A stretch of 6,523 nucleotides of DNA from JAGOUY01 sp964541725 (GCA_964541725.1 CAZIQG010000059.1:1-6523), one strand, 5' to 3'. Numbered from the stretch's first letter, positions 1-5,952 are shown. Notes: generated from the letters alone by a model not told the origin. Translations and numbers: made by a program.

Positions 1-78
1 GAAACGTATCATTTACTTAACAAGGTTGTTGTTTGAAGGAAGGGGTCCATGCCAAGATCTGGGAAAAGGCGTCAGGCT

Positions 79-714
79 TCAGGAACCAGGCATCAGAACA
101 GTGGCTAGAGCAGCCAATCCTAATAAAATAATACAAACGACTAAGTACCCGATCACATATGAGCCCTTTATCTTTCCACCTGTAAAGAGCTGATGAAAGG
201 CTTCTTTCGGCACAAATATGGAAGCGAGACCTAGAAAAATGGGGGCAAGGAGCATGATCCCTACTAGGGTGAGGAGTATCTTCGGTAACGCGGCGATCGT
301 TAATGTCTCTACTTTCTCTATCTGCCCCATGATCATCGTCAGGACAAAAAAGAAGGCTGCCATCAGGAGACACATCCCCCCTATGATTGATAGAACTTTT
401 TCTAGACGAGGCCAGGTGGTTTGATGATCGGTATCGCGTCGCGACCAGGCATAGTAGAGGGCAACGGGAAGGACAAGGATCAAGATCGTGAATCCGTGCA
501 AGGCGTTTCTGGAGACGTGCTGAAATCTTTCAGGGGAAAAGGCGGGAACCGCAATGGAGGCGATAAAATAGACAACCGAAAAGACGCTTAAGAAGACAGG
601 CTTCGCGTACTCACCGAACCGCCAAGGCTTGAAGAGCGCAAATACAGCTGCAGCTCCGAGTATGGAGCAGAGAACGTAAAAGAGGAGGACGGCTTCGCCG
701 GAAAATGTGGGCAT
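79..714 (-). CDS. Six-helix integral membrane protein of unknown family
   Basis: This 211-residue protein is almost entirely hydrophobic. Membrane segments lie at about residues 7-27, 38-57, 72-90, 107-129, 139-165 and 184-207. The connecting loops are short; those around 28-37 and 92-106 are basic (KPWRFGEYAK, SRRDTDHQTTWPRLEK), so by the positive-inside rule they may face the cytoplasm. I see no catalytic motif and do not recognise the family. The ATG lies 9 bp after the stop codon of the DUF2207 gene on the same strand, so the two are almost certainly co-transcribed, and this protein may work with that envelope protein. No Shine-Dalgarno sequence precedes the start (ATAAAATAGT-ATG); the GGAGGGAG in the upstream gene's tail is too distant for normal use, so translational coupling is plausible. 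Positions 1-78 beyond its stop show no supportable gene or terminator. That the gene is real is likely; its function is unknown. Confidence 0.8.
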   Translation of the reverse strand: MPTFSGEAVLLFYVLCSILGAAAVFALFKPWRFGEYAKPVFLSVFSVVYFIASIAVPAFSPERFQHVSRNALHGFTILILVLPVALYYAWSRRDTDHQTTWPRLEKVLSIIGGMCLLMAAFFFVLTMIMGQIEKVETLTIAALPKILLTLVGIMLLAPIFLGLASIFVPKEAFHQLFTGGKIKGSYVIGYLVVCIILLGLAALATVLMPGS

Positions 715-723
715 ACTATTTTA

Positions 724-2442
724 TTACCAACTCCCTCCCCCACCTCCCCCCATACCGCCGCCGGAACCGCCGCCGGAGAAGCCAGATCCACCGGATCCAG
801 CTGACGAGGGAGCGGAGTACATGCTTGAGCTATTCGTATCGTGGATCGCATTCGTCAACTGGGAAATTTGTAGAGCCGTTAGTCCATGCATAGACGAACC
901 GTGTAGATAGGTTGGAGGTGACATCGTCATCCCGTCGAATTGATGCGCCCATTCTTTTTCGATCCCAAAGGCGACGGCGGCGGGCAAGAAGCGCGCGAAT
1001 TGCTCGGGTTTTTTAGCGGGGGCGTCGGTAAATTGTAAGCGCTTTTCTTCGGTCACGGAAAGGAACCAGCGGAAGCCTTCGACTTCTTCTACCACGACAG
1101 CGGCTTCTTTGGTCATACGGGGCATATGCCAACCGAACGCTCCTACAATAAGACCGCACATGATTGAGGAGGCGACCTGGATCGGAAGTTGATCGGAAGC
1201 GAGGATGAGAACAACGGCTACCACAACTCCTCCTGTGATCCAGAGGGCACGGGTCGTGCTCGGATTGCCGGGAAACCAGCCTAAGGATTTTAGTTCTTTA
1301 AAGGCCGCTTCACGAGCTTTCTCGATGTCTTTGTAGAATGTGGAACGAAGATCGGAGGGGTCAACGACGAGATCGCTTTCATCAAATAAGCCTTTAAAAA
1401 TAATTTTTTCGAAGTCATGCATGCCGCCTGCAGTAGTTGGCTTTTCTCGCACAAAAACGAATTTATTCTCCTTCGTCCAACGGGCCACTTTTTCTAAAAA
1501 GCTGCCACCTTGTTTTTCTTCTTGCCATTCAATTGTTAAGTACCCACGTCGTGCGAGGTCGAGGATCGTGGCCGTGATGGCACGAGAAGAAAGATGTTGG
1601 TCACGCAAGGCGACTTGGAGACCTGGTGGGAGTGAACGCGGTTCTTCATAGTGCGGGACGATGGTACCGCGACCTTTTGGTTCTTTGCCATAATGATACC
1701 AGACGAACCACATGAGGAGGAACGCCACGAGGGGTAATCCAACCCACCCGTTATCACGGCCATAGCGCGATAGGCGATCCCAGGTTGAGAGGGTCACGAA
1801 GGCAGTCGCCGGAAATTCAAAGGCAACCGTCATTCCCTCTCTGCTATTAAGGGAGCGGGTTGAGGAGGCTTGTACGGAGTCTGCCGTGTCTTTCCACGCA
1901 CACTTGGGATCTTGCGACCCGACGACGCCCACGAAGCAAGCGCGACGGGTGGAGGAGGGGGCGACGAGTTCGAGAGAGACGTGCTTGATAGGAACCGGCC
2001 ATCCGTTCCCTGTGAGGTTCCAATACCACTCGACATTGCCCTCGATATCATTGAGTGAACGGTTGGTCGCATATTGGATCACATACGTGTGCTTCCCGGT
2101 CAGATAACGATCCGGGTCACCAATTTTTATCTCAACATCGCGATTCTTGCGTTGAACTTTATACGGAACATCCCTTCCGTCGAGTTGAACACCTTGGATA
2201 TCCAAATGGAGTTTGTAGTTTCCGCCGTTGCGATTGTAGACATCAGGAATGAGGCGGTAGATTCCATGGCGGTCGCTGACGCCAAAGTCGTAGGTGATGC
2301 GCTCTTCGATGGTGGCTGAGCGGTCTTGGTTGAGTTTCGCGCGCACATCAAAGTGCTCGATGCTTTCGAGGGCATAGGCAGGGGTACCAACGATAAACAG
2401 ACAGAAGATGGCGAAGACCATTCGGGAAATGAGGGTTCTCAT
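724..2442 (-). CDS. DUF2207 domain-containing membrane-anchored protein
   Basis: This 572-residue protein has the full DUF2207 plan. A signal peptide covers residues 1-24, with likely cleavage after PAYA. An extracytoplasmic beta-rich domain (about 26-216) contains the family-like stretches YDFGVSDRHGIYRLIPDV and NVEWYWNLTGNGWPV, plus two cysteines, C169 and C181, that could form a disulfide. A membrane helix lies at about 231-250. A cytoplasmic winged-helix-like part follows, with the typical YEEPRSLPPG and ITATILDLARRGYLTI (about 265-304). A helical hairpin in the membrane spans about 399-438. Then come EVEGFRWFL and the FARFLPAAVAFGIEKEWA region (about 454-500). The last 25 residues are a Ser/Gly-rich tail ending GGGGGGSW, as is usual for the family. 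The biochemical role of DUF2207 is not known to me; the topology puts it in the cell envelope. The downstream six-helix gene is probably in the same operon. The start is set by the signal peptide. Confidence 0.93.
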   Translation of the reverse strand: MRTLISRMVFAIFCLFIVGTPAYALESIEHFDVRAKLNQDRSATIEERITYDFGVSDRHGIYRLIPDVYNRNGGNYKLHLDIQGVQLDGRDVPYKVQRKNRDVEIKIGDPDRYLTGKHTYVIQYATNRSLNDIEGNVEWYWNLTGNGWPVPIKHVSLELVAPSSTRRACFVGVVGSQDPKCAWKDTADSVQASSTRSLNSREGMTVAFEFPATAFVTLSTWDRLSRYGRDNGWVGLPLVAFLLMWFVWYHYGKEPKGRGTIVPHYEEPRSLPPGLQVALRDQHLSSRAITATILDLARRGYLTIEWQEEKQGGSFLEKVARWTKENKFVFVREKPTTAGGMHDFEKIIFKGLFDESDLVVDPSDLRSTFYKDIEKAREAAFKELKSLGWFPGNPSTTRALWITGGVVVAVVLILASDQLPIQVASSIMCGLIVGAFGWHMPRMTKEAAVVVEEVEGFRWFLSVTEEKRLQFTDAPAKKPEQFARFLPAAVAFGIEKEWAHQFDGMTMSPPTYLHGSSMHGLTALQISQLTNAIHDTNSSSMYSAPSSAGSGGSGFSGGGSGGGMGGGGGGSW

Positions 2443-2453
2443 ATATCAACATA

Positions 2454-2462
2454 ATCCTATCA
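2454..2462 (-). promoter_or_regulatory. Candidate extended -10 promoter of the DUF2207 gene
   Basis: Read on the minus strand this is TGA-TAGGAT, a TGn extension plus a hexamer matching TATAAT at 4 of 6 positions, and it ends 11 nt before the ATG. No convincing -35 box is seen at 16-18 bp. If used, the mRNA leader would be only about 4-5 nt, which agrees with the lack of a Shine-Dalgarno sequence. It overlaps the left arm of an inverted repeat. Confidence 0.35.
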
Positions 2463-2489
2463 TGCACTTCTTATTCGCGGTATGATAGG
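2456..2489. repeat. 8-bp inverted repeat spanning the divergent promoter region
   Basis: The arms CCTATCAT (2456-2463) and ATGATAGG (2482-2489) are perfect reverse complements separated by 18 bp, so their start points are 26 bp apart. Each arm overlaps a candidate -10 element, one for the minus-strand DUF2207 gene and one for the plus-strand transporter. It could be a dimeric regulator site affecting both promoters, or simply the result of two similar -10 elements facing opposite ways. Confidence 0.4.
2481..2486 (+). promoter_or_regulatory. Candidate -10 element of the transporter gene
   Basis: TATGAT matches TATAAT at 5 of 6 positions. No good -35 box is present 16-18 bp upstream. Transcription would begin near 2493, close to the left edge of the palindrome at 2491-2510, leaving a leader of about 30 nt with a ribosome binding site. 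Confidence 0.35.
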
Positions 2490-2490
2490 T

Positions 2491-2510
2491 AGGACTTACC
2501 TGTAAGTCCT
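2491..2510. promoter_or_regulatory. 20-bp near-perfect palindrome upstream of the transporter
   Basis: The sequence AGGACTTAC-CT-GTAAGTCCT has 9-bp perfect arms around a 2-bp centre. In DNA it is a good candidate operator for a homodimeric regulator. In RNA it could fold as an 8-bp stem with a CCUG loop that ends 3 nt before the AAGGA ribosome binding site, so it could also affect translation. No regulator gene is present in the window to pair it with. Confidence 0.5.
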
Positions 2511-2513
2511 CGT

Positions 2514-2518
2514 AAGGA
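2514..2518 (+). promoter_or_regulatory. Ribosome binding site of the transporter gene
   Basis: AAGGA lies 4 nt before the ATG at 2523. The spacing is short but usable. This is the only start in the window with a recognisable Shine-Dalgarno sequence near it, and it supports the chosen ATG. It sits immediately after the palindrome at 2491-2510. Confidence 0.45.
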
Positions 2519-2522
2519 TTGT

Positions 2523-3482
2523 ATGCGTCCGCTTTCCTCTTTAAAACATGTTCTCTTAGAGAACCAGATCATCGTCGTGTTATTGGCGATGGTGTTGGGG
2601 CTCTTGTTTCCCGATACCTTCCAGCCTTTGAAGGCGTTTTCTACCCAGCTGCTCATCGTCGTGTTTTTTGCTTCAAGTATCCGCTTGTCACTTGAAGAAG
2701 TGACGGCGTATGTACGCGACAAGAAACTCATGGTGTGGGCGAACGTGTTTATGCTTGGGATTTTGCCGCTCGCGCTGTATGCACCAGTAGCGATGATCGG
2801 TCGTTTTTTTCAAGTGGACTGGTTGGAACCGTGGGCACTCGCCCTCCTCATATTTGGCGCGGTTCCGACGGGGATGACGATCGCTCTGATTGCCGATTTT
2901 ATTGGGGGTGTAACGTCGCTTGCGCTTGTGATTACCACGACTACCTCTCTTTTAGCACCGCTCACCATTCCATTTATTTTTAAGCTCACCATCGGACAAT
3001 ATGTGCCGATTCCCGTGGTGTCGATGTTTTGGTCGTTAGCCCTGACAATTATCGCCCCATTTTTTATGGCGATGTTGGTAAAAAAAAGCGCTCCCCGCTT
3101 TGTAAATCGGTGGAGCGAATGGCTGCGTGGGATTTCGGTGATCGCCTTTGGCTTATTGATCGCAGGGATTGTGGCGGAGACGGGCGGGGCGAGCTTGCTC
3201 CATTGGGAATGGCGGGATGGTGTCGTCCTGTTGTGCGCGATTGGCTGGATGGGGGCGCTGACCTGGGGACTCTACCGCCTCCTCTACTGGCGTACAGGTT
3301 CGGAGCGGCTGACAGTCGCGCTCTGTATGATTTACATGAATAACACGCTGGCATTGTTTATTGCCAATCGCTTTTTTCCTGAGTCTGGGGCGTTACCGAA
3401 GCTTCTCCTACTGCTGCTGGCCGCGAATATCCTTTTGTTTCCGATTAAGCGCGAGGCGAAGAAGCTTATGTTGGTTAAATAG
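2523..3482 (+). CDS. BASS/SBF-family (bile acid:sodium symporter-like) membrane transporter
   Basis: This 319-residue protein has about ten hydrophobic segments (roughly 14-31, 38-56, 67-90, 102-124, 130-155, 160-186, 201-220, 232-253, 262-283, 287-307), the usual number and length for the bile acid:sodium symporter superfamily. The signature crossover helix is visible at residues 112-150 (GAVPTGMTIALIADFIGG, then TTTTSLLAPLTIPF). The second crossover region is YMNNTLALFIANRFF (271-285). The superfamily moves organic anions or, in the ACR3 branch, arsenite. The ACR3 cysteine after the proline of the crossover helix is a threonine here (VPTGMT), arguing against arsenite export. By eye, sodium-site residues of the bacterial bile-acid transporters are mostly missing too, so substrate and coupling ion are open. 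The start is supported by AAGGA upstream. It is divergent from the DUF2207 gene and converges with the 369-residue gene. Confidence 0.87.
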   Translation: MRPLSSLKHVLLENQIIVVLLAMVLGLLFPDTFQPLKAFSTQLLIVVFFASSIRLSLEEVTAYVRDKKLMVWANVFMLGILPLALYAPVAMIGRFFQVDWLEPWALALLIFGAVPTGMTIALIADFIGGVTSLALVITTTTSLLAPLTIPFIFKLTIGQYVPIPVVSMFWSLALTIIAPFFMAMLVKKSAPRFVNRWSEWLRGISVIAFGLLIAGIVAETGGASLLHWEWRDGVVLLCAIGWMGALTWGLYRLLYWRTGSERLTVALCMIYMNNTLALFIANRFFPESGALPKLLLLLLAANILLFPIKREAKKLMLVK

Positions 3483-3491
3483 TATTTTTGA

Positions 3492-4601
3492 TTATTTTAT
3501 TTGTAAATCTGCCTCAATCTTTTCCATTGTTTGGCTCATTTCTCGATACTTTTCGACCAGCTCATAAAGGCTATGCGTGCTTTGATGCCCCGCGAGTTTT
3601 CCTAAGCGACTAGAAAACCAATCTCGGGCGCGCGTCATCACAGCAACACGATAGGTTCCTTCGCGAACTTGCTGCATGGCTACCCCAACCTGTTGACGCG
3701 GGAGTGTAGCGGCGAGCTCACGCTCGACCAAGAACGCCGTTTCTCGTAAATCTTTTTGCAGTCTTGCGTACTGGGCACGCATAAGATCCTGGGCACGACC
3801 CTTGTTTTTATCCTTTCGGAATGACTCAACGATATGCGCATGCCCCCATGCTCTATCCCCCCCTGGCATACTTTTTGCGGTATCGGTCTTTGGCGTGGCG
3901 GATGGTTCAATCTGTCCAATACTTCCTCTGATATTTGAGAGCTCTTTGCTTGTCTTTCTTGCATCATCTAATCGCCGTTCATACCAGCGAAGCTTCTTAA
4001 AAAAACGCGGAAGCTGTCCGAAATCGACCTGAGCCAGTCTTCTTGCGAGCACATTCATACCTTCTAATGCCTTGCTTGCAGCTTGCTGTCTAGAATCGTC
4101 GTATCTTTCGTGATCTGGTCGAGCATATTCAAAAATTACGTCTACTTTTTCCCACTCGGGGTGAATTGTAAGCAGACGATCTTTAAGCGCGAGAATGTTG
4201 CGTGAAGATACCTTGTTTACTTCATTCCAGACATCATTCCACTCATCTAAGGAAACTACGGACGGTGTCTGTTGCGCCATCTTTTCGATCTTAATAACCC
4301 TCTCTTCTGCTAACTTATATAAGTCTTCTGCCACTTCCATCTCTAGGGTGGGCGCAGGCGGCTGCCACGGAGTCCAATCTTTGCCATTTGCGGCTTTCTT
4401 CCATGTTCCGTCTTTTTCCTTTAGATGACGGTAGCGAGAAGTCGAATCATAAGGATTCACGATTTTCTCTGGCGCCGGAGGCGTTGCAGACGTAGCTCCC
4501 GCAGGTTTGGATAGTTCAGCTGGAGGAGCGACTGGCTCGTCTTTTTCCTTTGGATGAGCCGTCCATTGATGGATTGCGCTACGCACGATGTCAAAAAGCA
4601 T
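3492..4601 (-). CDS. Hypothetical cytoplasmic helical protein, 369 residues
   Basis: I do not recognise this protein. It has no signal peptide or membrane helix, so it is probably cytoplasmic. After a short N-terminal stretch (1-15) there is a Pro/Ala-rich linker (about 22-48, with VAPPAEL and ATPPAPEK). A Trp/Lys-rich patch follows (about 57-80, KEKDGTWKKAANGKDWTPWQ). A charged helical region covers about 85-225 and contains RRLAQVDFGQLPRFFKKL. A flexible Thr/Ser/Lys linker (about 230-248) leads to a second charged helical region (about 255-369) that could form a coiled-coil or helical bundle. The gene converges with the transporter, with 9 bp between stops and no clear terminator, and has its own upstream gap, so it appears monocistronic. 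No Shine-Dalgarno sequence precedes the ATG; a TATACT hexamer lies 14 nt upstream. The long open frame and protein-like composition support it as real. Confidence 0.8.
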   Translation of the reverse strand: MLFDIVRSAIHQWTAHPKEKDEPVAPPAELSKPAGATSATPPAPEKIVNPYDSTSRYRHLKEKDGTWKKAANGKDWTPWQPPAPTLEMEVAEDLYKLAEERVIKIEKMAQQTPSVVSLDEWNDVWNEVNKVSSRNILALKDRLLTIHPEWEKVDVIFEYARPDHERYDDSRQQAASKALEGMNVLARRLAQVDFGQLPRFFKKLRWYERRLDDARKTSKELSNIRGSIGQIEPSATPKTDTAKSMPGGDRAWGHAHIVESFRKDKNKGRAQDLMRAQYARLQKDLRETAFLVERELAATLPRQQVGVAMQQVREGTYRVAVMTRARDWFSSRLGKLAGHQSTHSLYELVEKYREMSQTMEKIEADLQIK

Positions 4602-4615
4602 ACAGATTTGTAGAT

Positions 4616-4621
4616 AGTATA
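4616..4621 (-). promoter_or_regulatory. Candidate -10 element of the 369-residue protein gene
   Basis: On the minus strand this reads TATACT (5 of 6 to TATAAT), ending 14 nt before the ATG at 4601. There is no TGn extension and no good -35 box; an A-tract (CAAAAAACGGG) lies just upstream. The predicted leader is only about 7-8 nt. Confidence 0.35.
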
Positions 4622-4650
4622 CCCGTTTTTTGACTAACCTCCTAGTGGGG

Positions 4651-4679
4651 TTGATCGTTTTTTAGGAGTTTGCTAAGGT
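4651..4679 (+). promoter_or_regulatory. Candidate promoter for tRNA-Ala
   Basis: TTGATC (4651-4656) is a fair -35 box. A 17-bp spacer, ending in the extension TGC, leads to TAAGGT (4674-4679). Transcription would start near 4686 and produce a leader of about 110 nt before the tRNA. This is the best promoter-like arrangement in the 4602-4794 gap, but the -10 hexamer matches consensus at only 3 of 6 positions. No gene is seen in the gap. Confidence 0.3.
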
Positions 4680-4694
4680 ACTGCCACAGAAACA

Positions 4695-4720
4695 GAGAGG
4701 GCTCTTAGCTCCCGCCTCTC
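4695..4720 (+). repeat. Small stem-loop in the tRNA leader region
   Basis: GAGAGG (4695-4700) and CCTCTC (4715-4720) form a 6-bp stem; GCT/AGC inside may add three pairs. No U-tract follows on either strand, so it is not an intrinsic terminator. It may be a structured part of the pre-tRNA leader, or chance. Confidence 0.25.
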
Positions 4721-4794
4721 GGTTCACTCCGCAGGCCATTCGGGGCTTTCATCAGCAAAACTCGGCGGGCGCAGCATTTGGTAGAACGATTTAT

Positions 4795-4870
4795 GGGCCC
4801 TTAGCTCATTTGGTAGAGCACCTGCTTTGCAAGCAGGGGGTGGTCGGTTCGAGCCCGACAGGGTCCACCA
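4795..4870 (+). tRNA. tRNA-Ala (anticodon UGC)
   Basis: All arms fold cleanly in 76 nt. The acceptor GGGCCCT (4795-4801) pairs with AGGGTCC (4860-4866). The D stem is GCTC/GAGC (4804-4807 with 4816-4819). The anticodon stem is CCTGC/GCAGG around the loop TTTGCAA, with the anticodon TGC at 4828-4830. The variable loop is GGGTG, and the T arm is GTCGG-TTCGAGC-CCGAC (4843-4859). Discriminator A and an encoded CCA end the gene. The third acceptor pair is G3:U70 (4797 with 4864), the identity element read by alanyl-tRNA synthetase, which confirms the assignment. The encoded CCA flows directly into the terminator stem. Confidence 0.98.
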
Positions 4871-4909
4871 TATAAAAACAACGCAGAAATGCGTTGTTTT
4901 TATATGGTG
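4866..4909. terminator. Bidirectional intrinsic terminator between tRNA-Ala and DUF4230 gene
   Basis: A perfect 20-bp inverted repeat (arms 4866-4885 and 4890-4909) encloses a GAAA tetraloop (4886-4889). The stem core is ACAACGCA/TGCGTTGT, followed by a T-run on the plus strand; by symmetry the same T-run occurs on the minus strand. It therefore suits both the tRNA transcript (plus) and the DUF4230 transcript (minus, whose stop codon ends at 4914, 4 bp away). The left arm includes the last five bases of the mature tRNA (CACCA). Confidence 0.85.
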
Positions 4910-4913
4910 TTGT

Positions 4914-5516
4914 TCAGTTTTTCTCCACCACCTCCACCCGTCGGTTCTCCCCCATATACCCAACCCATCGTTCTACCTCCGCTTTACCGGCAATTGTTGC
5001 CCGTTGGATGAGCTCTGGTTTACGCGCCTGTTCTTCGGCGACGCGGATGAGTTCGCTTTGGGCCTCATTGTAGCCAGCGTCGTTTTGTAAAATGCGTTTT
5101 AATATACCTTGTTCGTTTTGGATATCTAATGGCCCGACTAAGCGCACGTTGAAGAGGCTTGCGCTTGGGATGGCGATTTTAATGGCGTCTTCGGAAATTT
5201 GTATATCTTCTGGCATGACACGAGACAGATCAATCCCGAGATTTACCTCCATGGCTCCGCGGGCGGTAATCTTTTGGCCGAGGAAGAAGTCTCGGATTAA
5301 TTGACCGGATTGTTTTTCGATGACAATAGGTTCGTCAAAGATGTAGGTTTGCGTGACTAAAAACCCCCTGTCGCGCAGAGTGGTTAAGATCGCTTGCGAG
5401 GTGACCGCGCGTTGCACGACTTGCTCAGGACGAAAGACGAGATAGCCCAGACCAAATCCGAGACTAAAACAAATGATGGCAAAGAACGCTATCATCACGG
5501 CTTTTAGAGAAGACAT
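4914..5516 (-). CDS. DUF4230 domain-containing membrane-anchored protein
   Basis: From the ATG at 5516 the product is 200 residues. An N-terminal membrane anchor (about residues 5-27, AVMIAFFAIICFSLGFGLGYLV) is followed by an exported DUF4230 domain. Family-like segments are GFLVTQTYIFDEPIVIE (about 51-67), FFLGQKITARGAMEVNLGID (about 77-96), IKIAIPSASLFNV (about 112-124) and the charged C-terminal helix with DAGYNEAQSELIRVAEEQA (about 146-164). The function of DUF4230 is not established to my knowledge; the architecture says anchored envelope protein. The frame is open further up to a GTG at 5573 (219 residues, overlapping the upstream gene by 13 bp), and another ATG lies at 5534. I prefer 5516 because the anchor then starts at the N-terminus and a promoter-like TGG-TATGCT overlaps the 5534 ATG. 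The gene may also be co-transcribed with the NIF3-like gene. Confidence 0.88.
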   Translation of the reverse strand: MSSLKAVMIAFFAIICFSLGFGLGYLVFRPEQVVQRAVTSQAILTTLRDRGFLVTQTYIFDEPIVIEKQSGQLIRDFFLGQKITARGAMEVNLGIDLSRVMPEDIQISEDAIKIAIPSASLFNVRLVGPLDIQNEQGILKRILQNDAGYNEAQSELIRVAEEQARKPELIQRATIAGKAEVERWVGYMGENRRVEVVEKN

Positions 5517-5529
5517 ATGATATGAGCTT

Positions 5530-5538
5530 AGCATACCA
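5530..5538 (-). promoter_or_regulatory. Candidate extended -10 promoter of the DUF4230 gene
   Basis: On the minus strand this is TGG-TATGCT (TGn plus 4 of 6 to TATAAT), ending 13 nt before the ATG at 5516. No -35 box or Shine-Dalgarno sequence is seen. It would give a leader of about 7 nt and an internal promoter after the NIF3-like gene. Confidence 0.3.
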
Positions 5539-5560
5539 GAAGAAAAAAGAGCCGATTCTT

Positions 5561-5875
5561 TTACCCCTCCCACAACGGATACACATCCATCGCAATTTCT
5601 TCGTAGGGATGAACTTTTTTAATAGCGGCGATCACATTTTTTAGCACGTCTTCTTGGCAGATGACGTCGACGCGTTCTTCCTCTACTTCTTCGAGCTTCC
5701 CAATTTCTCCAATCGCGGGGTGCGCGCCAGGTCCGGGCTTAAAGCGGCCAATGCCTTTGGAGGAAAAAGTGCAAAAAGTGTAGTTACCTAATTTGCCACC
5801 GCCAGCATTCCCGATTGCATCGCGGACGAGGTCGGCATGAGTGGTAGGGACGTAGACGACGAGTTTGTAATTCAT
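5561..5875 (-). CDS. NIF3/YqfO-type small protein (standalone CutA/PII-like fold domain)
   Basis: This 104-residue protein matches the small NIF3-related family across its whole length. It begins with a beta strand, YKLVVYVPTTHADLVRDAIG (3-22), continues with AGGGKLGNYTFCTFSSKGIGRFKPG (24-48) and GAHPAIGEIGKLEEVEEERVDV (50-71), and ends with the conserved HPYEEIAMDVYPL (89-101). This unit corresponds to the PII/CutA-like domain inserted in the larger dinuclear-metal NIF3/DUF34 hydrolase-like proteins; the metal-binding flanks are absent here. Standalone versions of about 100 residues are common, and their function is unclear; they are probably oligomeric and cytoplasmic. The ATG is the first residue of the fold, and no Shine-Dalgarno sequence precedes it. 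The DUF4230 gene follows on the same strand, 44 bp away with the preferred start. The surface-protein gene is divergent. Confidence 0.9.
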   Translation of the reverse strand: MNYKLVVYVPTTHADLVRDAIGNAGGGKLGNYTFCTFSSKGIGRFKPGPGAHPAIGEIGKLEEVEEERVDVICQEDVLKNVIAAIKKVHPYEEIAMDVYPLWEG

Positions 5876-5884
5876 ATCGGGCTT

Positions 5885-5893
5885 ATTGTGACA
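5885..5893 (-). promoter_or_regulatory. Candidate extended -10 promoter of the NIF3-like gene
   Basis: On the minus strand TGT-CACAAT (TGn plus 4 of 6 to TATAAT) ends 9 nt before the ATG at 5875, implying an almost leaderless mRNA. An alternative TATTAA lies slightly further upstream (5894-5899). No -35 box is convincing. Confidence 0.3.
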
Positions 5894-5934
5894 TTAATAG
5901 GAGAAGTGCGCGACTACCTTCCTTGTCGTTCTCT

Positions 5935-5943
5935 TGCTACACT
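5935..5943 (+). promoter_or_regulatory. Candidate extended -10 promoter of the secreted surface protein gene
   Basis: TGC-TACACT (TGn plus 4 of 6 to TATAAT) ends 9 nt before the ATG at 5953. No Shine-Dalgarno sequence is present, so translation would start from a leader of about 2-3 nt. No -35 box is evident at normal spacing. Confidence 0.35.
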
Positions 5944-5952
5944 ACGCTTGTT

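Noticed and set aside
1..36. Open plus-strand frame ending in TGA at 34-36, possibly the tail of a gene entering from the left
   Set aside because: Eleven codons are too few to distinguish from chance.
17..373. Minus-strand 118-codon open frame
   Set aside because: It lies in another frame of the six-helix membrane protein, is rich in Arg, His, Cys and Ser without domain-like features, and the overlapping frame is clearly the protein-like one.
724..800. G/C-rich tandem-like repeat
   Set aside because: It is the coding sequence of the normal Gly-rich tail of a DUF2207 protein, not an independent repeat element.
2523..3482. Naming the transporter ArsB/ACR3 arsenite exporter
   Set aside because: The essential cysteine of the ACR3 crossover helix is a threonine here and no arsenic genes are nearby; only the superfamily is supported.
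3477..3500. Possible terminator between the convergent genes
   Set aside because: The region is T-rich and contains AAATAGTATTT, but no stable GC-containing stem precedes a T-run on either strand.
4724..4963. Minus-strand 79-codon open frame across the tRNA
   Set aside because: It is the reverse complement of tRNA-Ala plus its terminator; the CKAGALPNELRA stretch is a well-known artefact of tRNA antisense translation.
5517..5573. Upstream GTG start (5573) for the DUF4230 gene
   Set aside because: It has no Shine-Dalgarno sequence, overlaps the NIF3-like gene and puts a polar extension before the membrane anchor; the ATG at 5516 fits better, though the longer form is not excluded.
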